A stretch of 44,567 nucleotides of DNA, taken from positions 1 through 44,567 of the forward strand of contig LFTC01000064.1 of NCBI GenBank assembly GCA_001512915.1. The letters are read 5' to 3'. Both the position numbers and the translations under genes were made by a program. The stretch comes from Clostridiales bacterium DTU083 (GTDB lineage: Bacteria; Bacillota; Clostridia; Caldicoprobacterales; DTU083). Below, in pieces: positions 8,522 to 17,802 of this stretch (within the stretch, counting starts at the first letter, position 1; each line of letters opens with the position of its first letter). The notes beneath the pieces are model-generated. The model was given only the letters and a program-made list of their open reading frames with translations, was not told the origin of the DNA and did not search any database.

Positions 8522-9924
8522 AGCATCTGAAGCGCAATATACGCGGTGCATCAATGGTTTTGCTGAGCCTCTTCATGCTGTTGACAGCATATTTCTATTA
8601 TAATTTATTTTTATACAGCGACAGGTGGTTTTCTAATCCAAATAACGCCAGGGTCAGAGTGGATATGGATAACCCCCATATTATACCCGGCAGCATTATG
8701 GACCGAAATCAGACCGTACTTGTGGAAACTAAGTCTTTTGCTGAAAAAAACGGTTCCATAACTTATTACCGCCATTACAATAAGGATAGTAAATATGCGG
8801 CTCATGTAATCGGATCCAGGCAATACGGCATAGGAGCGGAAGTGCTTTATATAAAGTATTTATTAGGGTATGACAACAATCTTTTTGAACGTATTTACCA
8901 AAAGGCTTTTTTGGATCAGGAACAAGGCAACAATGTTATTCTTACTATTGACATGCAATTACAAAAATATATAGTTGACGCCATGGGCAATGAAAAAGGC
9001 AGTGTAGTACTTATGCATCCTCAAACCGGAGAGATACTGGCCATGGCCAGCCAGCCGACATTTGACCCTTCCATAATTCATGAAGAACCAGCTGAAGGGA
9101 GTCTGTTGAACAAGGCGGCACAAGGGCTTTATCCTCCCGGCTCCATTATGAAAGTTATTACTGCCGCTGCTGCTTTGGAAAATATAGAAGGAATAAGCGC
9201 CTATAGTATAAATTGCAAAGGTGTAACCGAAGTTGACGGTGTAGTGATTTCCTGTTATGGCGGTGAAGCTCACGGGAATGTGGACTTCACTCGTGCTATG
9301 GAAGTTTCATGTAATGCATATTTTGCTGAAATTGTTCAGAAAATAGGCTGGAAGCAGTTTAAGAAGACTGCAGAGGCATTTGGCTTCAACAAGGATTATA
9401 TATTCCCGGATATCAAAACAACCAAAAGCCATCTGCCTGTAAGCCGCAATACCGAAAAAGAAGAATTATTGTGGTCTGCTGTAGGCCAGGGTAAAGTGCT
9501 TGCCAGTCCGCTGCACATGGCTCTGGTAGCCTCTTCCATCGCAAATGGCGGAACAATGCTTGAGCCAAAATTGATTTATGGCATTCAGTCCAGAACCGGA
9601 AAAATACATCTCCAGCAAAGCAGGAAGATAGCTGAGCCTATTTCTTCCGAGGCTGCTGAAATATTGACAAACACATTGATCGGAGTTGTGGAAAACGGCA
9701 CCGGCCGTCAGGCGCGGTCTGTTGGCATGCTGATTGCTGGAAAAACAGGAACGGCAGAGGTCGGAGCAGATAAAAAACCCCATGCCTGGTTTATAGGCTT
9801 TGCACCGGCTGATAATCCTACATTGGCTATAGCAGTAATTTTGGAAAACTCAGGAACCGGAGGCAGCAAGGCTGCGCCCTTGGCTGCCAGGATACTGAGA
9901 GAAGCGTCAAAACTGGGTTATTAA
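8518..9924 (+). CDS. Class B penicillin-binding protein (transpeptidase), PbpA/FtsI-like
   Basis: Cross-links peptidoglycan as the transpeptidase partner of the upstream SEDS protein. There is one N-terminal membrane helix (about residues 12-32) and a reduced pedestal region starting with PGSIMDRNQTVL. The transpeptidase domain carries all three active-site motifs: SxxK in PPGSIMKVI, SxN in EVSCNAYF, and KTG in AGKTGTAEV. At 468 residues it is shorter than FtsI or SpoVD, has no PASTA domains, and matches the PbpA class paired with SEDS proteins in Clostridia and actinobacteria. Its ATG overlaps the upstream stop (ATGA), so translation is coupled. A strong terminator follows. Confidence 0.92.
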   Translation: MKHLKRNIRGASMVLLSLFMLLTAYFYYNLFLYSDRWFSNPNNARVRVDMDNPHIIPGSIMDRNQTVLVETKSFAEKNGSITYYRHYNKDSKYAAHVIGSRQYGIGAEVLYIKYLLGYDNNLFERIYQKAFLDQEQGNNVILTIDMQLQKYIVDAMGNEKGSVVLMHPQTGEILAMASQPTFDPSIIHEEPAEGSLLNKAAQGLYPPGSIMKVITAAAALENIEGISAYSINCKGVTEVDGVVISCYGGEAHGNVDFTRAMEVSCNAYFAEIVQKIGWKQFKKTAEAFGFNKDYIFPDIKTTKSHLPVSRNTEKEELLWSAVGQGKVLASPLHMALVASSIANGGTMLEPKLIYGIQSRTGKIHLQQSRKIAEPISSEAAEILTNTLIGVVENGTGRQARSVGMLIAGKTGTAEVGADKKPHAWFIGFAPADNPTLAIAVILENSGTGGSKAAPLAARILREASKLGY

Positions 9925-9937
9925 ATTATTTATACGG

Positions 9938-9964
9938 AAGAGAAGCTGAAAAGCTTCTCTTTTA
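9938..9964 (+). terminator. Rho-independent terminator after the PBP gene
   Basis: A perfect 10-bp stem AAGAGAAGCT / AGCTTCTCTT is closed by a GAAA tetraloop and runs into TTT. It ends the SEDS-PBP operon. Confidence 0.8.
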
Positions 9965-10047
9965 TACTAATTGCTAAAGTGAGCAAGTTTATATAAAATA
10001 GGTTTGAACGGAAAATGTTAAGAAGTCAGACTGAGAGGTGTATAATT

Positions 10048-11904
10048 TTGAGCACCAATATGGATACAAAGTTGAAAAATCTACCGGATCAGCCCGGTGT
10101 GTATATAATGAAAGATAATAAAGGGCGTATTATATATATTGGAAAGGCAGTATCACTGAAAAACCGGGTAAGGCAATACTTTAGATCCACAGGACACACC
10201 GGCAAAGTCGGGGCAATGGTAGCAAACGTTGCTGATTTTGAATATATATTAACCGATAGTGAAGTGGAAGCTCTGATTCTTGAATCCAATTTAATTAAAA
10301 AACATCGTCCTAAATACAATATTTTATTTAAAGATGACAAACACTATCCATTTATTAAAGTAACTACCGGAGAGGAGTTTCCCCGCATTTTAATGACTCG
10401 TCGGATAAAAAAAGATAATAATCGTTATTTTGGTCCATATACCAGTGCTAAAGCAGTCAGGGAGACCATAGAAGTTATAAAGAGGCTTTTTCCTGTACGT
10501 ACATGCAATAGAAAAATAAAAGAAGGCCAGAAACCGGATAGACCCTGCTTAAACTATTATATAGGCCAGTGCTGGGGCCCTTGCCTGGGAAATATTAAAA
10601 AACAGGATTACCAGAGAATGATAGAGGAAGTATGTCGTTTCTTGGAAGGAAAGCAGGAGGATGTGCTGAAAGATCTTCAAAAACAAATGCAGGAAGCAGC
10701 CGACAATTTGCAATTTGAAAAAGCAGCTTCTTTACGTGATAAGATTCAGGCAATAGAGAAGATCTTAGAGAATCAGAAGATAATGTCAACTTCCATGGTA
10801 GATCAAGATATTCTGGCATTTTACCAGGAAGAAGATAAAACGTCTGTTCAAATTTTCTTTGTCCGCAGCGGCAAGTTAATATCTGCAGAACGTTATATTT
10901 TGGATGATACAGCCGATGAAGATTGCAAAGAGATTATAAATTCGTACCTGAAGCAGTTTTACGGTAATTCTGCTTTTATCCCCAAGGAAATTCTAATACA
11001 GGAAAATGTAGATGATCGTGAAGCTATTGAACAATGGTTATCCGAAAGGAAAGGCAACAGGGTTTACATCCGGGTTCCCAGAAGAGGAGAAAAGTTCAAA
11101 TTAGTGCAGATGGCTTTAAAAAATGCAAAGGAATATTTACAAACCTATAACAGTAAGGCAGAACGTGAGTTTGCAAGAACCAGGGGAGCTGCAATGGAAC
11201 TGCAGCAGGCCTTGAATTTAGCAGTATTTCCTTCCCGTATGGAAGCTTTCGATATCTCTAATATACAAGGAGCCCAGTCCGTAGCTTCCATGGTGGTGTT
11301 TGAAAATGGAAAACCCGCCAAAAAAGAGTATAGAAGATTCAGGATTAAGACTGTAGAGGGCCAGGATGATTTTGCCAGCATGGCAGAAATCATTGAAAGA
11401 CGGTTCAGAAAGGGTTTGGAAGAAAGAAAAAGACTTAACGAAGAAGGCAAAGACTATTCCCAAGGAAAGTTTGCCAAATTTCCGGATTTAATAATAATAG
11501 ATGGTGGTAAAGGCCAGCTGGGCGCCGCTTTGTCATCTATGAGAAAACTGGGTGTCGATAATATACCGGTTTTTGGTTTGGCAGAAAAGAATGATGAGAT
11601 TTATTCCAGGGGTGAGAAGGAACCAATCAGGCTGCCCAGCAACTCAAATGCTTTACATCTTTTGCAAAGGATACGGGATGAAGCCCATCGTTTTGCCCTC
11701 ACTTATCATCGCAGTTTGCGTACCAAAAACAGTTTACATTCCGTTTTGTTGGATATACCCGGCATTGGCCCGAAAAGAATGAAACAATTGTTAAAAGTAT
11801 TTGGTTCGGTGAGCGGGATTAGAAAAGCAAGTGTTGAACAGCTTGCAAAAGTGGAAGGTATGAATAAAAAGGTTGCAGAAGAGTTGAAACAATACCTGGG
11901 TTAA
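10048..11904 (+). CDS. uvrC: Excinuclease ABC subunit C
   Basis: Nuclease of nucleotide-excision repair that makes both incisions around a lesion marked by UvrAB. Domains run in the usual order. The GIY-YIG endonuclease is near residues 8-90 (GVYIMKD, IIYIGKAVSLKNRVRQYF). A Cys cluster follows (RPCLNYYIGQCWGPC), then the UVR UvrB-contact motif (NLQFEKAASLRDKIQAIEK). The RNase H-like half comes next (EAFDISNIQGAQSVASMVVF, DGGKGQLGAA), with tandem helix-hairpin-helix at the end (DIPGIGPKRMKQLL). The ORF track begins at 10015, but GAGAGGTG seven bases before TTG 10048 marks a better start (MSTNMDTKLKNLPDQPG); ATG 10060 is the alternative. It appears monocistronic. Confidence 0.96.
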   Translation: MSTNMDTKLKNLPDQPGVYIMKDNKGRIIYIGKAVSLKNRVRQYFRSTGHTGKVGAMVANVADFEYILTDSEVEALILESNLIKKHRPKYNILFKDDKHYPFIKVTTGEEFPRILMTRRIKKDNNRYFGPYTSAKAVRETIEVIKRLFPVRTCNRKIKEGQKPDRPCLNYYIGQCWGPCLGNIKKQDYQRMIEEVCRFLEGKQEDVLKDLQKQMQEAADNLQFEKAASLRDKIQAIEKILENQKIMSTSMVDQDILAFYQEEDKTSVQIFFVRSGKLISAERYILDDTADEDCKEIINSYLKQFYGNSAFIPKEILIQENVDDREAIEQWLSERKGNRVYIRVPRRGEKFKLVQMALKNAKEYLQTYNSKAEREFARTRGAAMELQQALNLAVFPSRMEAFDISNIQGAQSVASMVVFENGKPAKKEYRRFRIKTVEGQDDFASMAEIIERRFRKGLEERKRLNEEGKDYSQGKFAKFPDLIIIDGGKGQLGAALSSMRKLGVDNIPVFGLAEKNDEIYSRGEKEPIRLPSNSNALHLLQRIRDEAHRFALTYHRSLRTKNSLHSVLLDIPGIGPKRMKQLLKVFGSVSGIRKASVEQLAKVEGMNKKVAEELKQYLG

Positions 11905-11911
11905 TCCTTGA

Positions 11912-11950
11912 TATATATGCTGGACAAATATTGTATTTTGCATATATACT
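11912..11950 (+). promoter_or_regulatory. Promoter of pspC-HAD-hprK with flanking inverted repeat
   Basis: TGGACA (11921-11926), 18-base spacer, TATACT (11945-11950). The arms TATATATGC (11912-11920) and GCATATATA (11940-11948) form an exact 9-bp inverted repeat that abuts the -35 and overlaps the -10, an arrangement seen for operators. The regulator is unknown. Confidence 0.6.
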
Positions 11951-11976
11951 AAATTAATATTGAGGGGGGAAGAACT

Positions 11977-12171
11977 ATGAAAAAATTGTATTTATCCGAC
12001 ACGGATAAGAAAATCTGCGGGGTCTGCGGTGGTATCGCAGAGTATTTTGACATCGATTCTACACTGGTAAGACTGGCCTGGGTAGTTTTATCCTTAATGT
12101 CTGTTGGCGGGGGTATAATAGTTTATATAGCCGCTGCTTTAATCGTTCCAAAAAAACCTGTAAGTTCTTAG
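11977..12171 (+). CDS. PspC-domain membrane protein
   Basis: A 64-residue protein that is almost entirely one PspC domain. The conserved [17 protein letters not shown] segment precedes a hydrophobic helix ([22 protein letters not shown]) and a basic tail. In proteobacteria PspC takes part in the phage-shock envelope-stress response. In Firmicutes small stand-alone PspC proteins are common and mostly uncharacterised, so envelope-stress sensing is only inferred. GAGGGGGG gives a strong ribosome site. It is first in a likely three-gene transcript with the HAD phosphatase (13-base gap) and hprK. Confidence 0.85.
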   Translation: MKKLYLSDTDKKICGVCGGIAEYFDIDSTLVRLAWVVLSLMSVGGGIIVYIAAALIVPKKPVSS

Positions 12172-12184
12172 AAGAGGTGAAACA

Positions 12185-12991
12185 TTGAAGTACAAACTAA
12201 TAGCTGTTGATCTTGATGACTCACTTTTGGGAAGTGATTTGGAGATAAGCCAGGAGAATAAAAGAGCCCTGTTTACAGCCCGCGAAAAAGGAGTGCTGAT
12301 TACTGTAGCTACCGGCAGGATGCTGGATTCAGCACTTCCTTACATTAAAGAATTGAATATAGATATTCCCGTTATAACATATCAAGGAGCCTATATAAAA
12401 GATACTCAGACTGGGGAAACCTTGGTGCGTAAGCCCGTTCCCAGGGAATTAGCTGCCGGCATATTGGAAGAGTGTAAAAAGCTAAATCTTCATGTCCAAT
12501 TCTACAATGAGAATAGTTATTTTTTTGAAAAGGATAATGAATTCAGCAGGTTTTATCAAAGAATGACAGGAATTCAGGGAAAAGAAACCGAGAATTTGCT
12601 TCAATTGTTAGAAAGGGAAGAACCAATAAAACTGCTGGTGATTGATAATCAGGATAGAATTAGGGAAATGTTTGCCTATTTCAAGGAATTATTTGGCAGG
12701 AATCTTCAGATATCCTTTTCCCGACCGGAATATTTGGAATTTACAAATGCAGAAGCCACAAAAGGCAATGCACTGGCTGTTCTCGGGCAAATGCTTGATA
12801 TTTCCAGAGAAGAGATAATAGCCATAGGCGACAGCCATAATGACATATCCATGATAGAATATGCCGGTTTAGGAATTGCTATGGGCAATGCCATCGACGA
12901 GTTGAAACATCATGCTGATTATGTAACCAAAGGGAACGATGAAAATGGTGTTGCTGAGGCTGTTGAGAGGTTTATATTGAAAAAGGAGTGA
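12185..12991 (+). CDS. Cof-type HAD-IIB family phosphatase
   Basis: Haloacid-dehalogenase hydrolase of the Cof class, which generally dephosphorylates sugar phosphates, pyridoxal phosphate or flavin mononucleotide. The specific substrate cannot be told. Motif I is AVDLDDSLLGSD (nucleophile and acid/base Asp), motif II ITVATGR, motif III Lys lies in EATKGNAL, and motif IV is GDSHNDISMIEYAG. The cap domain between motifs II and III is of the C2 type. The length of 268 residues is typical. The start is TTG 12185 behind AGAGGTG. The gene ends 7 bases before hprK. Confidence 0.88.
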   Translation: MKYKLIAVDLDDSLLGSDLEISQENKRALFTAREKGVLITVATGRMLDSALPYIKELNIDIPVITYQGAYIKDTQTGETLVRKPVPRELAAGILEECKKLNLHVQFYNENSYFFEKDNEFSRFYQRMTGIQGKETENLLQLLEREEPIKLLVIDNQDRIREMFAYFKELFGRNLQISFSRPEYLEFTNAEATKGNALAVLGQMLDISREEIIAIGDSHNDISMIEYAGLGIAMGNAIDELKHHADYVTKGNDENGVAEAVERFILKKE

Positions 12992-12998
12992 ATTAGCA

Positions 12999-13934
12999 AT
13001 GGGCAGTATTTCAATCGAAGATATGTTGCGGGAATTGGACTTAGAAGTAGTGTATAAGGGAAAATCATTATCCATAGATATTGAAACCAGCGACATAAAT
13101 CGGCCTGGATTACAATTTGCAGGTTTTTTTGATTATTTTGCAGCTGAGCGCGTACAGGTAATTGGCAAGGTGGAAATGACTTATTTGGACAGTATGGACC
13201 CTGAAATACGCAGCCAGCGGCTGGATCGATTCTTTGGTTCAGGAATACCCTGCGTCCTGATATCAAGAGATATGGAAGTACCGCCATATCTGATTGAATC
13301 AGCCAAAAAATTCGGTTGCCCTATTATTCGGTCAAGAAAAGCAACAACCAATGTCATCCATAGGCTGATTAATTATTTAGATTCGGCCTTAGCTCCAAGA
13401 ATAACACGGCATGGCGTTTTGGTGGATGTTTATGGCGAAGGGGTGCTGCTGATGGGCGAAAGCGGCATCGGAAAGAGTGAAACTGCGCTGGAATTGATAA
13501 AACGCGGCCACAGATTGGTGGCAGATGATGCAGTAGAAATTAAGAAGGTGGCGGAAAATCGCCTGATTGGCGTTGCACCTGAGTTGATAAAACATTATAT
13601 GGAGATCAGGGGCATTGGCATTATAGATATAAAAGCCATGTATGGCATTGGGGCTGTAATTAATAACAAGGCCATCGACATGGTTATATATCTGGAATTT
13701 TGGGATGACAACAAAGAGTATGACAGGCTCGGCTTGACGGAAGAATTCATGGAAATTCTAGGTGTAAAACTGCCTAAGGTGGTTATACCGGTCCGTCCTG
13801 GAAGAAATCTGGCGATTATTGTTGAGGTTGCAGTCAGAAATTGGAGACTTAAAAAAATGGGATACAATGCTGCACAGGAACTGGACAGCCGATTGAATTC
13901 CTTGATCAATCAGAACTCTGAAGAAAATATTTAA
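12999..13934 (+). CDS. hprK: HPr kinase/phosphorylase
   Basis: Bifunctional enzyme that phosphorylates HPr at Ser46 when fructose-1,6-bisphosphate and ATP are high, and removes the phosphate when Pi is high. It is the sensor for carbon catabolite repression in Firmicutes. The N-terminal domain covers ~130 residues. The P-loop GESGIGKSETALELIKRGH follows near residue 150, and the HprK signature EIRGIGIIDIKAMYG near 203 carries the residues for phosphorolysis. The length of 311 residues is typical. AGGAG lies ten bases before ATG 12999. lgt, which follows hprK in B. subtilis, is absent here, and no ptsH is in the window. Confidence 0.96.
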   Translation: MGSISIEDMLRELDLEVVYKGKSLSIDIETSDINRPGLQFAGFFDYFAAERVQVIGKVEMTYLDSMDPEIRSQRLDRFFGSGIPCVLISRDMEVPPYLIESAKKFGCPIIRSRKATTNVIHRLINYLDSALAPRITRHGVLVDVYGEGVLLMGESGIGKSETALELIKRGHRLVADDAVEIKKVAENRLIGVAPELIKHYMEIRGIGIIDIKAMYGIGAVINNKAIDMVIYLEFWDDNKEYDRLGLTEEFMEILGVKLPKVVIPVRPGRNLAIIVEVAVRNWRLKKMGYNAAQELDSRLNSLINQNSEENI

Positions 13935-14026
13935 GATATTCTGTCATGTCATGCTTTATATAGATATAAACATAAATTAAGCAAGTGAGTTTATAAGGTT
14001 AATGCCTTTCTTAATTTAAGCAGCAA

Positions 14027-14048
14027 ACTGCTGCTCAGTATTTTTTTG
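14027..14048 (+). terminator. Weak terminator candidate after hprK
   Basis: A small AGCAGC / GCTGCT-type hairpin (6 bp) is followed, after CAGTA, by seven T residues. The gap between stem and T run makes it weak, but it lies at the right place to end the pspC-HAD-hprK transcript. Confidence 0.4.
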
Positions 14049-14074
14049 ACGGGAAAATGATAAAATAAGAAATA

Positions 14075-14104
14075 TTGACGCATGATATATGTTTAAACTA
14101 CAAA
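14075..14104 (+). promoter_or_regulatory. Candidate promoter for murB operon
   Basis: TTGACG (5 of 6 to consensus), 18-base spacer, TACAAA. Transcription would start about 14111, leaving only ~18 bases with AGGAG before the murB ATG. The -10 is imperfect. Confidence 0.45.
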
Positions 14105-14128
14105 AATATTATATAGGAGTATGTTCTT

Positions 14129-15049
14129 ATGAATCTTGAGAAGGCATATAAGGCATTATCGGAATACTTTCAGCCGGATCAGCTGCTGCAAAATGAGAGT
14201 ATGAAAAAACATACCTCCTTTCGCATAGGAGGTCCGGCAGATTTAATGATAATACCGTCAGAGATAGAACAGATAAGATTGGCATACAAAGTATTAAGGG
14301 ATAATAATGTGCCTGTAATGGTGATGGGAAATGGCACAAACCTGTTGGTAAGGGATAAGGGAATCAGAGGTGCTGTAATAAAGATAGCCAATCGCTTTAA
14401 TCGTGCGGAAGTTAAGGGCGAGACAATTCTTGCCCAGGCGGGAATTCTTCTGTCTGCTTTGTCTAATCTTGCATTGAAACACAGCCTGAAAGGCCTGGAA
14501 TTTGCCAGCGGAATACCTGGAACGCTAGGAGGCGCTGTTACCATGAATGCCGGAGCATATGGGGGCGAAATGAAAGATGTTATTGAATGGGTATCCGTTA
14601 TGGATTTGGACGAAGACGGAAGAATAATTACTCTTGGAAGGAATGAGCTGGGCTTAGGATATCGTACAAGCATTATTCAAGAATCTAACATGATTGTTCT
14701 TGAAGTATTTATGCAGCTGGAAAAAGGCCGTTATGAGGAATCCAAAGCATTAATCCAGGAGCTGACTAAACGAAGGCAGGAAAAACAGCCCTTAAGCTAT
14801 CCCAGTGCAGGAAGCGCATTTAAAAGACCTGTGGGCTATTATGCCGGAAAATTAATACAGGATGCCGGACTCAAAGGAATGAGGGTAGGAGATGCTCAAA
14901 TTTCCGAAAAGCATTCGGGTTTTATAATCAATCTGGGAAATGCTACTGCTTGTGATGTCATTCAACTGATTGAAAAAGCAAAGACAAGGGTAAAAGAGCA
15001 TACTGGGGTAGAGCTGATTCCTGAAGTTAGAATAATTGGTGAAGACTAA
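14129..15049 (+). CDS. murB: UDP-N-acetylenolpyruvoylglucosamine reductase
   Basis: FAD/NADPH enzyme that reduces UDP-GlcNAc-enolpyruvate to UDP-MurNAc, the second committed step of peptidoglycan precursor synthesis. FAD-binding motifs are SFRIGGPADLMI, MGNGTNLLVRD and ASGIPGTLGGAVTMNAGAYGGE. The catalytic serine loop is PSAGSAFKRP, and the C-terminal glutamate lies in VELIPEVRIIG. This is type II MurB (about 300 residues; here 306), as usual in Firmicutes. ATAGGAG lies ten bases before the ATG. It heads a cluster with PHP, rapZ and whiA, an arrangement seen in many clostridia. Confidence 0.96.
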   Translation: MNLEKAYKALSEYFQPDQLLQNESMKKHTSFRIGGPADLMIIPSEIEQIRLAYKVLRDNNVPVMVMGNGTNLLVRDKGIRGAVIKIANRFNRAEVKGETILAQAGILLSALSNLALKHSLKGLEFASGIPGTLGGAVTMNAGAYGGEMKDVIEWVSVMDLDEDGRIITLGRNELGLGYRTSIIQESNMIVLEVFMQLEKGRYEESKALIQELTKRRQEKQPLSYPSAGSAFKRPVGYYAGKLIQDAGLKGMRVGDAQISEKHSGFIINLGNATACDVIQLIEKAKTRVKEHTGVELIPEVRIIGED

Positions 15050-15071
15050 TCTTCATTCAGGAGGACTCGTT

Positions 15072-15821
15072 TTGTACAAACTTATTGCTGATTACCACAC
15101 TCATACTATTTACAGCCACGGAGAGGGTACTATACTTGAAAATGTGGAAGCGGCAAGAAAAAAAGGGTTGAAGAAGATTGCTATTGCCGATCATGGTTTT
15201 AATCACATAGGAATTGGTATGAAAATCTCAGATATAGTCAGAATCAGAAAAGAGATTAAAAAGATTAACGAAACTTTTACTGATATAGAAGTGTTATTGG
15301 GTATCGAGGCTAATTTGATAAGCTTGACCGGTGAAATTGATATTCCTGAAAAAATTCTTTCCGAGTTTGACATTATACTTATGGGCTTTCACAAGGCAGT
15401 TAAACCAGCTTCGTTAAGGGATGCGTGGAACCTATTTATAAAAAATGGCTTGGACAAGCTGGGGCTGGTAAACAGTGAAACCATGAGACAGATAAATACA
15501 ATGGCTTTGATCCGTGCTATTGAGAAATATCCTATTAAAATCCTGACTCATCCAGGGGCTAAAATAGATATAGATACCAGGATGCTGGCGAAAAAAGCAG
15601 CTGAGTTAGGCGTGGCTTTGGAAATCAACGCCAGCCATGGATTTATGACAGAAGAATATGTTAGAATAGCCCTGGAGGAAGGGGCTGTGTTTGCAATAAA
15701 CAGCGATGCCCATTCACCAGATCAGGTTGGAGATTTTCAAAGAGGATTACAGATTGCAAAAAATGCCGGAGTGCCTCCGAGCAGAATTATCAATACAGAA
15801 GCAGCTGCTGGGCTGCATTAA
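15072..15821 (+). CDS. PHP-domain metallo-hydrolase (YcdX-like)
   Basis: PHP-family phosphoesterase of the stand-alone YcdX/histidinol-phosphatase-like type. Metal-site motifs are [44 protein letters not shown] and [12 protein letters not shown]. The true substrate is unknown. The ORF track begins at 15036 inside murB, but AGGAGG lies a few bases before TTG 15072, giving [11 protein letters not shown], the expected N-terminus. The gene lies between murB and rapZ, where an uncharacterised PHP gene is often found in clostridia; a role linked to cell-wall or amino-sugar metabolism is only inference. Confidence 0.87.
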   Translation: MYKLIADYHTHTIYSHGEGTILENVEAARKKGLKKIAIADHGFNHIGIGMKISDIVRIRKEIKKINETFTDIEVLLGIEANLISLTGEIDIPEKILSEFDIILMGFHKAVKPASLRDAWNLFIKNGLDKLGLVNSETMRQINTMALIRAIEKYPIKILTHPGAKIDIDTRMLAKKAAELGVALEINASHGFMTEEYVRIALEEGAVFAINSDAHSPDQVGDFQRGLQIAKNAGVPPSRIINTEAAAGLH

Positions 15822-15840
15822 TCTGAGGAGCGGTTATACG

Positions 15841-16704
15841 ATGCGCTTTATTATAGTTACTGGTCTGTCCGGAGCAGGAAAAACACTTGCAATTCGTTGC
15901 CTGGAAGACCTGGGTTTTTTCTGCATAGACAACCTGCCGCCTAAACTTATGCCTAAGTTTGCTGAACTGTGTTATCAAACCGATGGAAAAATAGACAAGA
16001 TTGCCGTAGTAGTCGATATACGCGGCGGCGGTTTTTTTGATGATTTGTTTGAATGTTTGCAAATTATGCGGGATTCAGGCTACACATACGAGATTCTATA
16101 TCTTGAAGCCTCGGATGAGGTATTGGTAAGAAGGTATAAGGAAACCCGGAGAATTCATCCTTTGGTTAAGGGCGGGGAAGGAAGGATTATCGAAGGAATA
16201 CGCATGGAAAGACAAAGGCTGGAGCAAATACGTAAGACTGCAACCAATATAATTGACACAAGCAACCTTCAGCCTAAGCAGCTAAAGGATATTATCGGCA
16301 AACTGGTTTCCGAAGAAGGAAGTCAGCCAAAACTAATAATTTCAGTAATATCATTTGGATTTAAGCACGGAATACTGTTGGATGCTGATATCGTATTTGA
16401 TGTTAGATTTCTGCCTAATCCCTTTTATATAGAGGAGTTAAAAGATCATACCGGCAAAGAACCGGTTGTAAAAGAGTATCTTTTTATGTTTCCAGAAACT
16501 CAAATATTCTTATCTAAGCTGGAGGACATGCTGGAGTTCCTGATTCCATATTATATCAGAGAAGGGAAAAGCCAGTTGGTGATCGGAATAGGGTGTACAG
16601 GCGGCATTCATCGCTCGGTCACTATAGCTGATGCTGCAGCTGAGATACTTCGTAAGCGGGGCTATCATGTGATACAGGAGCATCGCGATATCAAGGAAGT
16701 GTGA
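15841..16704 (+). CDS. rapZ: RNase adapter / nucleotide-binding protein RapZ (YvcJ)
   Basis: P-loop protein. In E. coli RapZ guides GlmZ small RNA to RNase E to set amino-sugar synthesis. In Bacillus, YvcJ hydrolyses GTP and affects competence. The Walker A motif is [19 protein letters not shown] at the very N-terminus, and IDNLPP follows directly. The C-terminal RapZ-specific domain contains [11 protein letters not shown]. The length is 287 residues. The ORF track's 15706 start lies within the PHP gene; GAGGAGCGG before ATG 15841 is the real start. The usual neighbour yvcK is missing between rapZ and whiA. Confidence 0.95.
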   Translation: MRFIIVTGLSGAGKTLAIRCLEDLGFFCIDNLPPKLMPKFAELCYQTDGKIDKIAVVVDIRGGGFFDDLFECLQIMRDSGYTYEILYLEASDEVLVRRYKETRRIHPLVKGGEGRIIEGIRMERQRLEQIRKTATNIIDTSNLQPKQLKDIIGKLVSEEGSQPKLIISVISFGFKHGILLDADIVFDVRFLPNPFYIEELKDHTGKEPVVKEYLFMFPETQIFLSKLEDMLEFLIPYYIREGKSQLVIGIGCTGGIHRSVTIADAAAEILRKRGYHVIQEHRDIKEV

Positions 16705-16732
16705 TGGCCAAGTGATAAATGGGGGTGACGCT

Positions 16733-17695
16733 TTGTCCTTTTCATCTAAGGCTAAGAATGAAATTTGCAGAATTGAGCTAAGAAAATCATGTTGTAAATT
16801 GGCAGAATTAACTGCCCTTATTCAATCCAGTGGAATAATCCAGATTACTGGAAAAAGCAGAGTGCGTTTGAAGGTCAGCACTGAAAATGCTTCCATAGCA
16901 CGCCGGATTTTTATGCTGATCAAGGATTTGTATCAGATATCCCCTGAAGTTTTAGTGAGGAAAAATCGCAGGCTTCGAAAAAACAACAGTTACATGCTGC
17001 TTGTAACCGATCCTGATGACGCACTAAATATACTGGAGAGTACGCATATTCTGACGTATGATAAAGAAGGAAAGATAAGGGTAAATCTGGGAAGCATCAA
17101 TCAGGGGATTGTTCAGAGAAAATGCTGCAAAAAAGCATATTTGAGAGGTGCTTTTTTAGGCGGAGGTTCGGTCAGTGATCCGGAAAAAGCATACCATTTG
17201 GAATTCATAGCCAACAACAAACAATATGCAGATAGTTTATGCCGGCTTATCAGGGAGTTTGACCTGCATGCAAAAACCATTCCGCGGAAAAATGTATATG
17301 TTGTTTACCTTAAAGAAGGAGAACATATAGTCAATCTTCTCAGCTTAATAGGTGCTCATACTGCTCTGCTTAATTTTGAAAACATACGTATTTATAAGGA
17401 TATAAGAAATAATATAAACCGAATAGTCAATTGTGAAACTGCCAACTTAAGCAAAACTATTAATGCAGCTGTACGGCAAATTGAAAATATAGAATACATT
17501 AGGGATAATATAGGTTTCAGCAAGCTGGCTCCCCCATTAAGACAGGTGGCAGAATTAAGACTTGTGCATCCAGATGCAAGCTTAAGGGAGCTGGGAGAAA
17601 TGTTGACTCCTAAAGTAGGCAAGTCGGGTGTGAATCATCGCCTGAGAAAATTGGATAAAATAGCTGAGGATCATCGAAACAGCCGAAAACTCTAA
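16733..17695 (+). CDS. whiA: DNA-binding protein WhiA
   Basis: Homologue of the Streptomyces sporulation regulator. In Bacillus it affects cell division and chromosome segregation. The N-terminal half is a degenerate LAGLIDADG homing-endonuclease fold (KAYLRGAFLGGGSVSDPEKAYHLEF near residues 130-155), and the C-terminus is a helix-turn-helix (HPDASLRELGEMLTPKVGKSGVNHRLRKL). The length is 320 residues. The ORF track starts at GTG 16712, but GGGGGTGA precedes TTG 16733 and gives MSFSSKAKNEI, which is the family N-terminus. It lies 28 bases after rapZ and is probably co-transcribed. No crh/ptsH gene follows, unlike in B. subtilis. Confidence 0.94.
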   Translation: MSFSSKAKNEICRIELRKSCCKLAELTALIQSSGIIQITGKSRVRLKVSTENASIARRIFMLIKDLYQISPEVLVRKNRRLRKNNSYMLLVTDPDDALNILESTHILTYDKEGKIRVNLGSINQGIVQRKCCKKAYLRGAFLGGGSVSDPEKAYHLEFIANNKQYADSLCRLIREFDLHAKTIPRKNVYVVYLKEGEHIVNLLSLIGAHTALLNFENIRIYKDIRNNINRIVNCETANLSKTINAAVRQIENIEYIRDNIGFSKLAPPLRQVAELRLVHPDASLRELGEMLTPKVGKSGVNHRLRKLDKIAEDHRNSRKL

Positions 17696-17747
17696 GGAAA
17701 AGTTGAAGCATCCAATGAAAAAAATGGTAGAAAACCGAAGATGCTTA

Positions 17748-17756
17748 TGTTATATT
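17748..17756 (+). promoter_or_regulatory. Candidate extended -10 promoter for ireB
   Basis: TGT-TATATT gives an extended -10 about 47 bases before the GTG start; no clear -35. A 7-bp inverted repeat (AAGCATC 17706-17712 / GATGCTT 17740-17746) sits just upstream, without a T run. Confidence 0.35.
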
Positions 17757-17802
17757 AAGATATAAACCAGTGATATGTTATAAGTATTTGGAGGGCGGTT
17801 TT

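Noticed and set aside
15706-15840. N-terminal extension of rapZ in the track
   Set aside because: It overlaps the PHP gene; the P-loop in family members lies right at the N-terminus and a ribosome site precedes ATG 15841.
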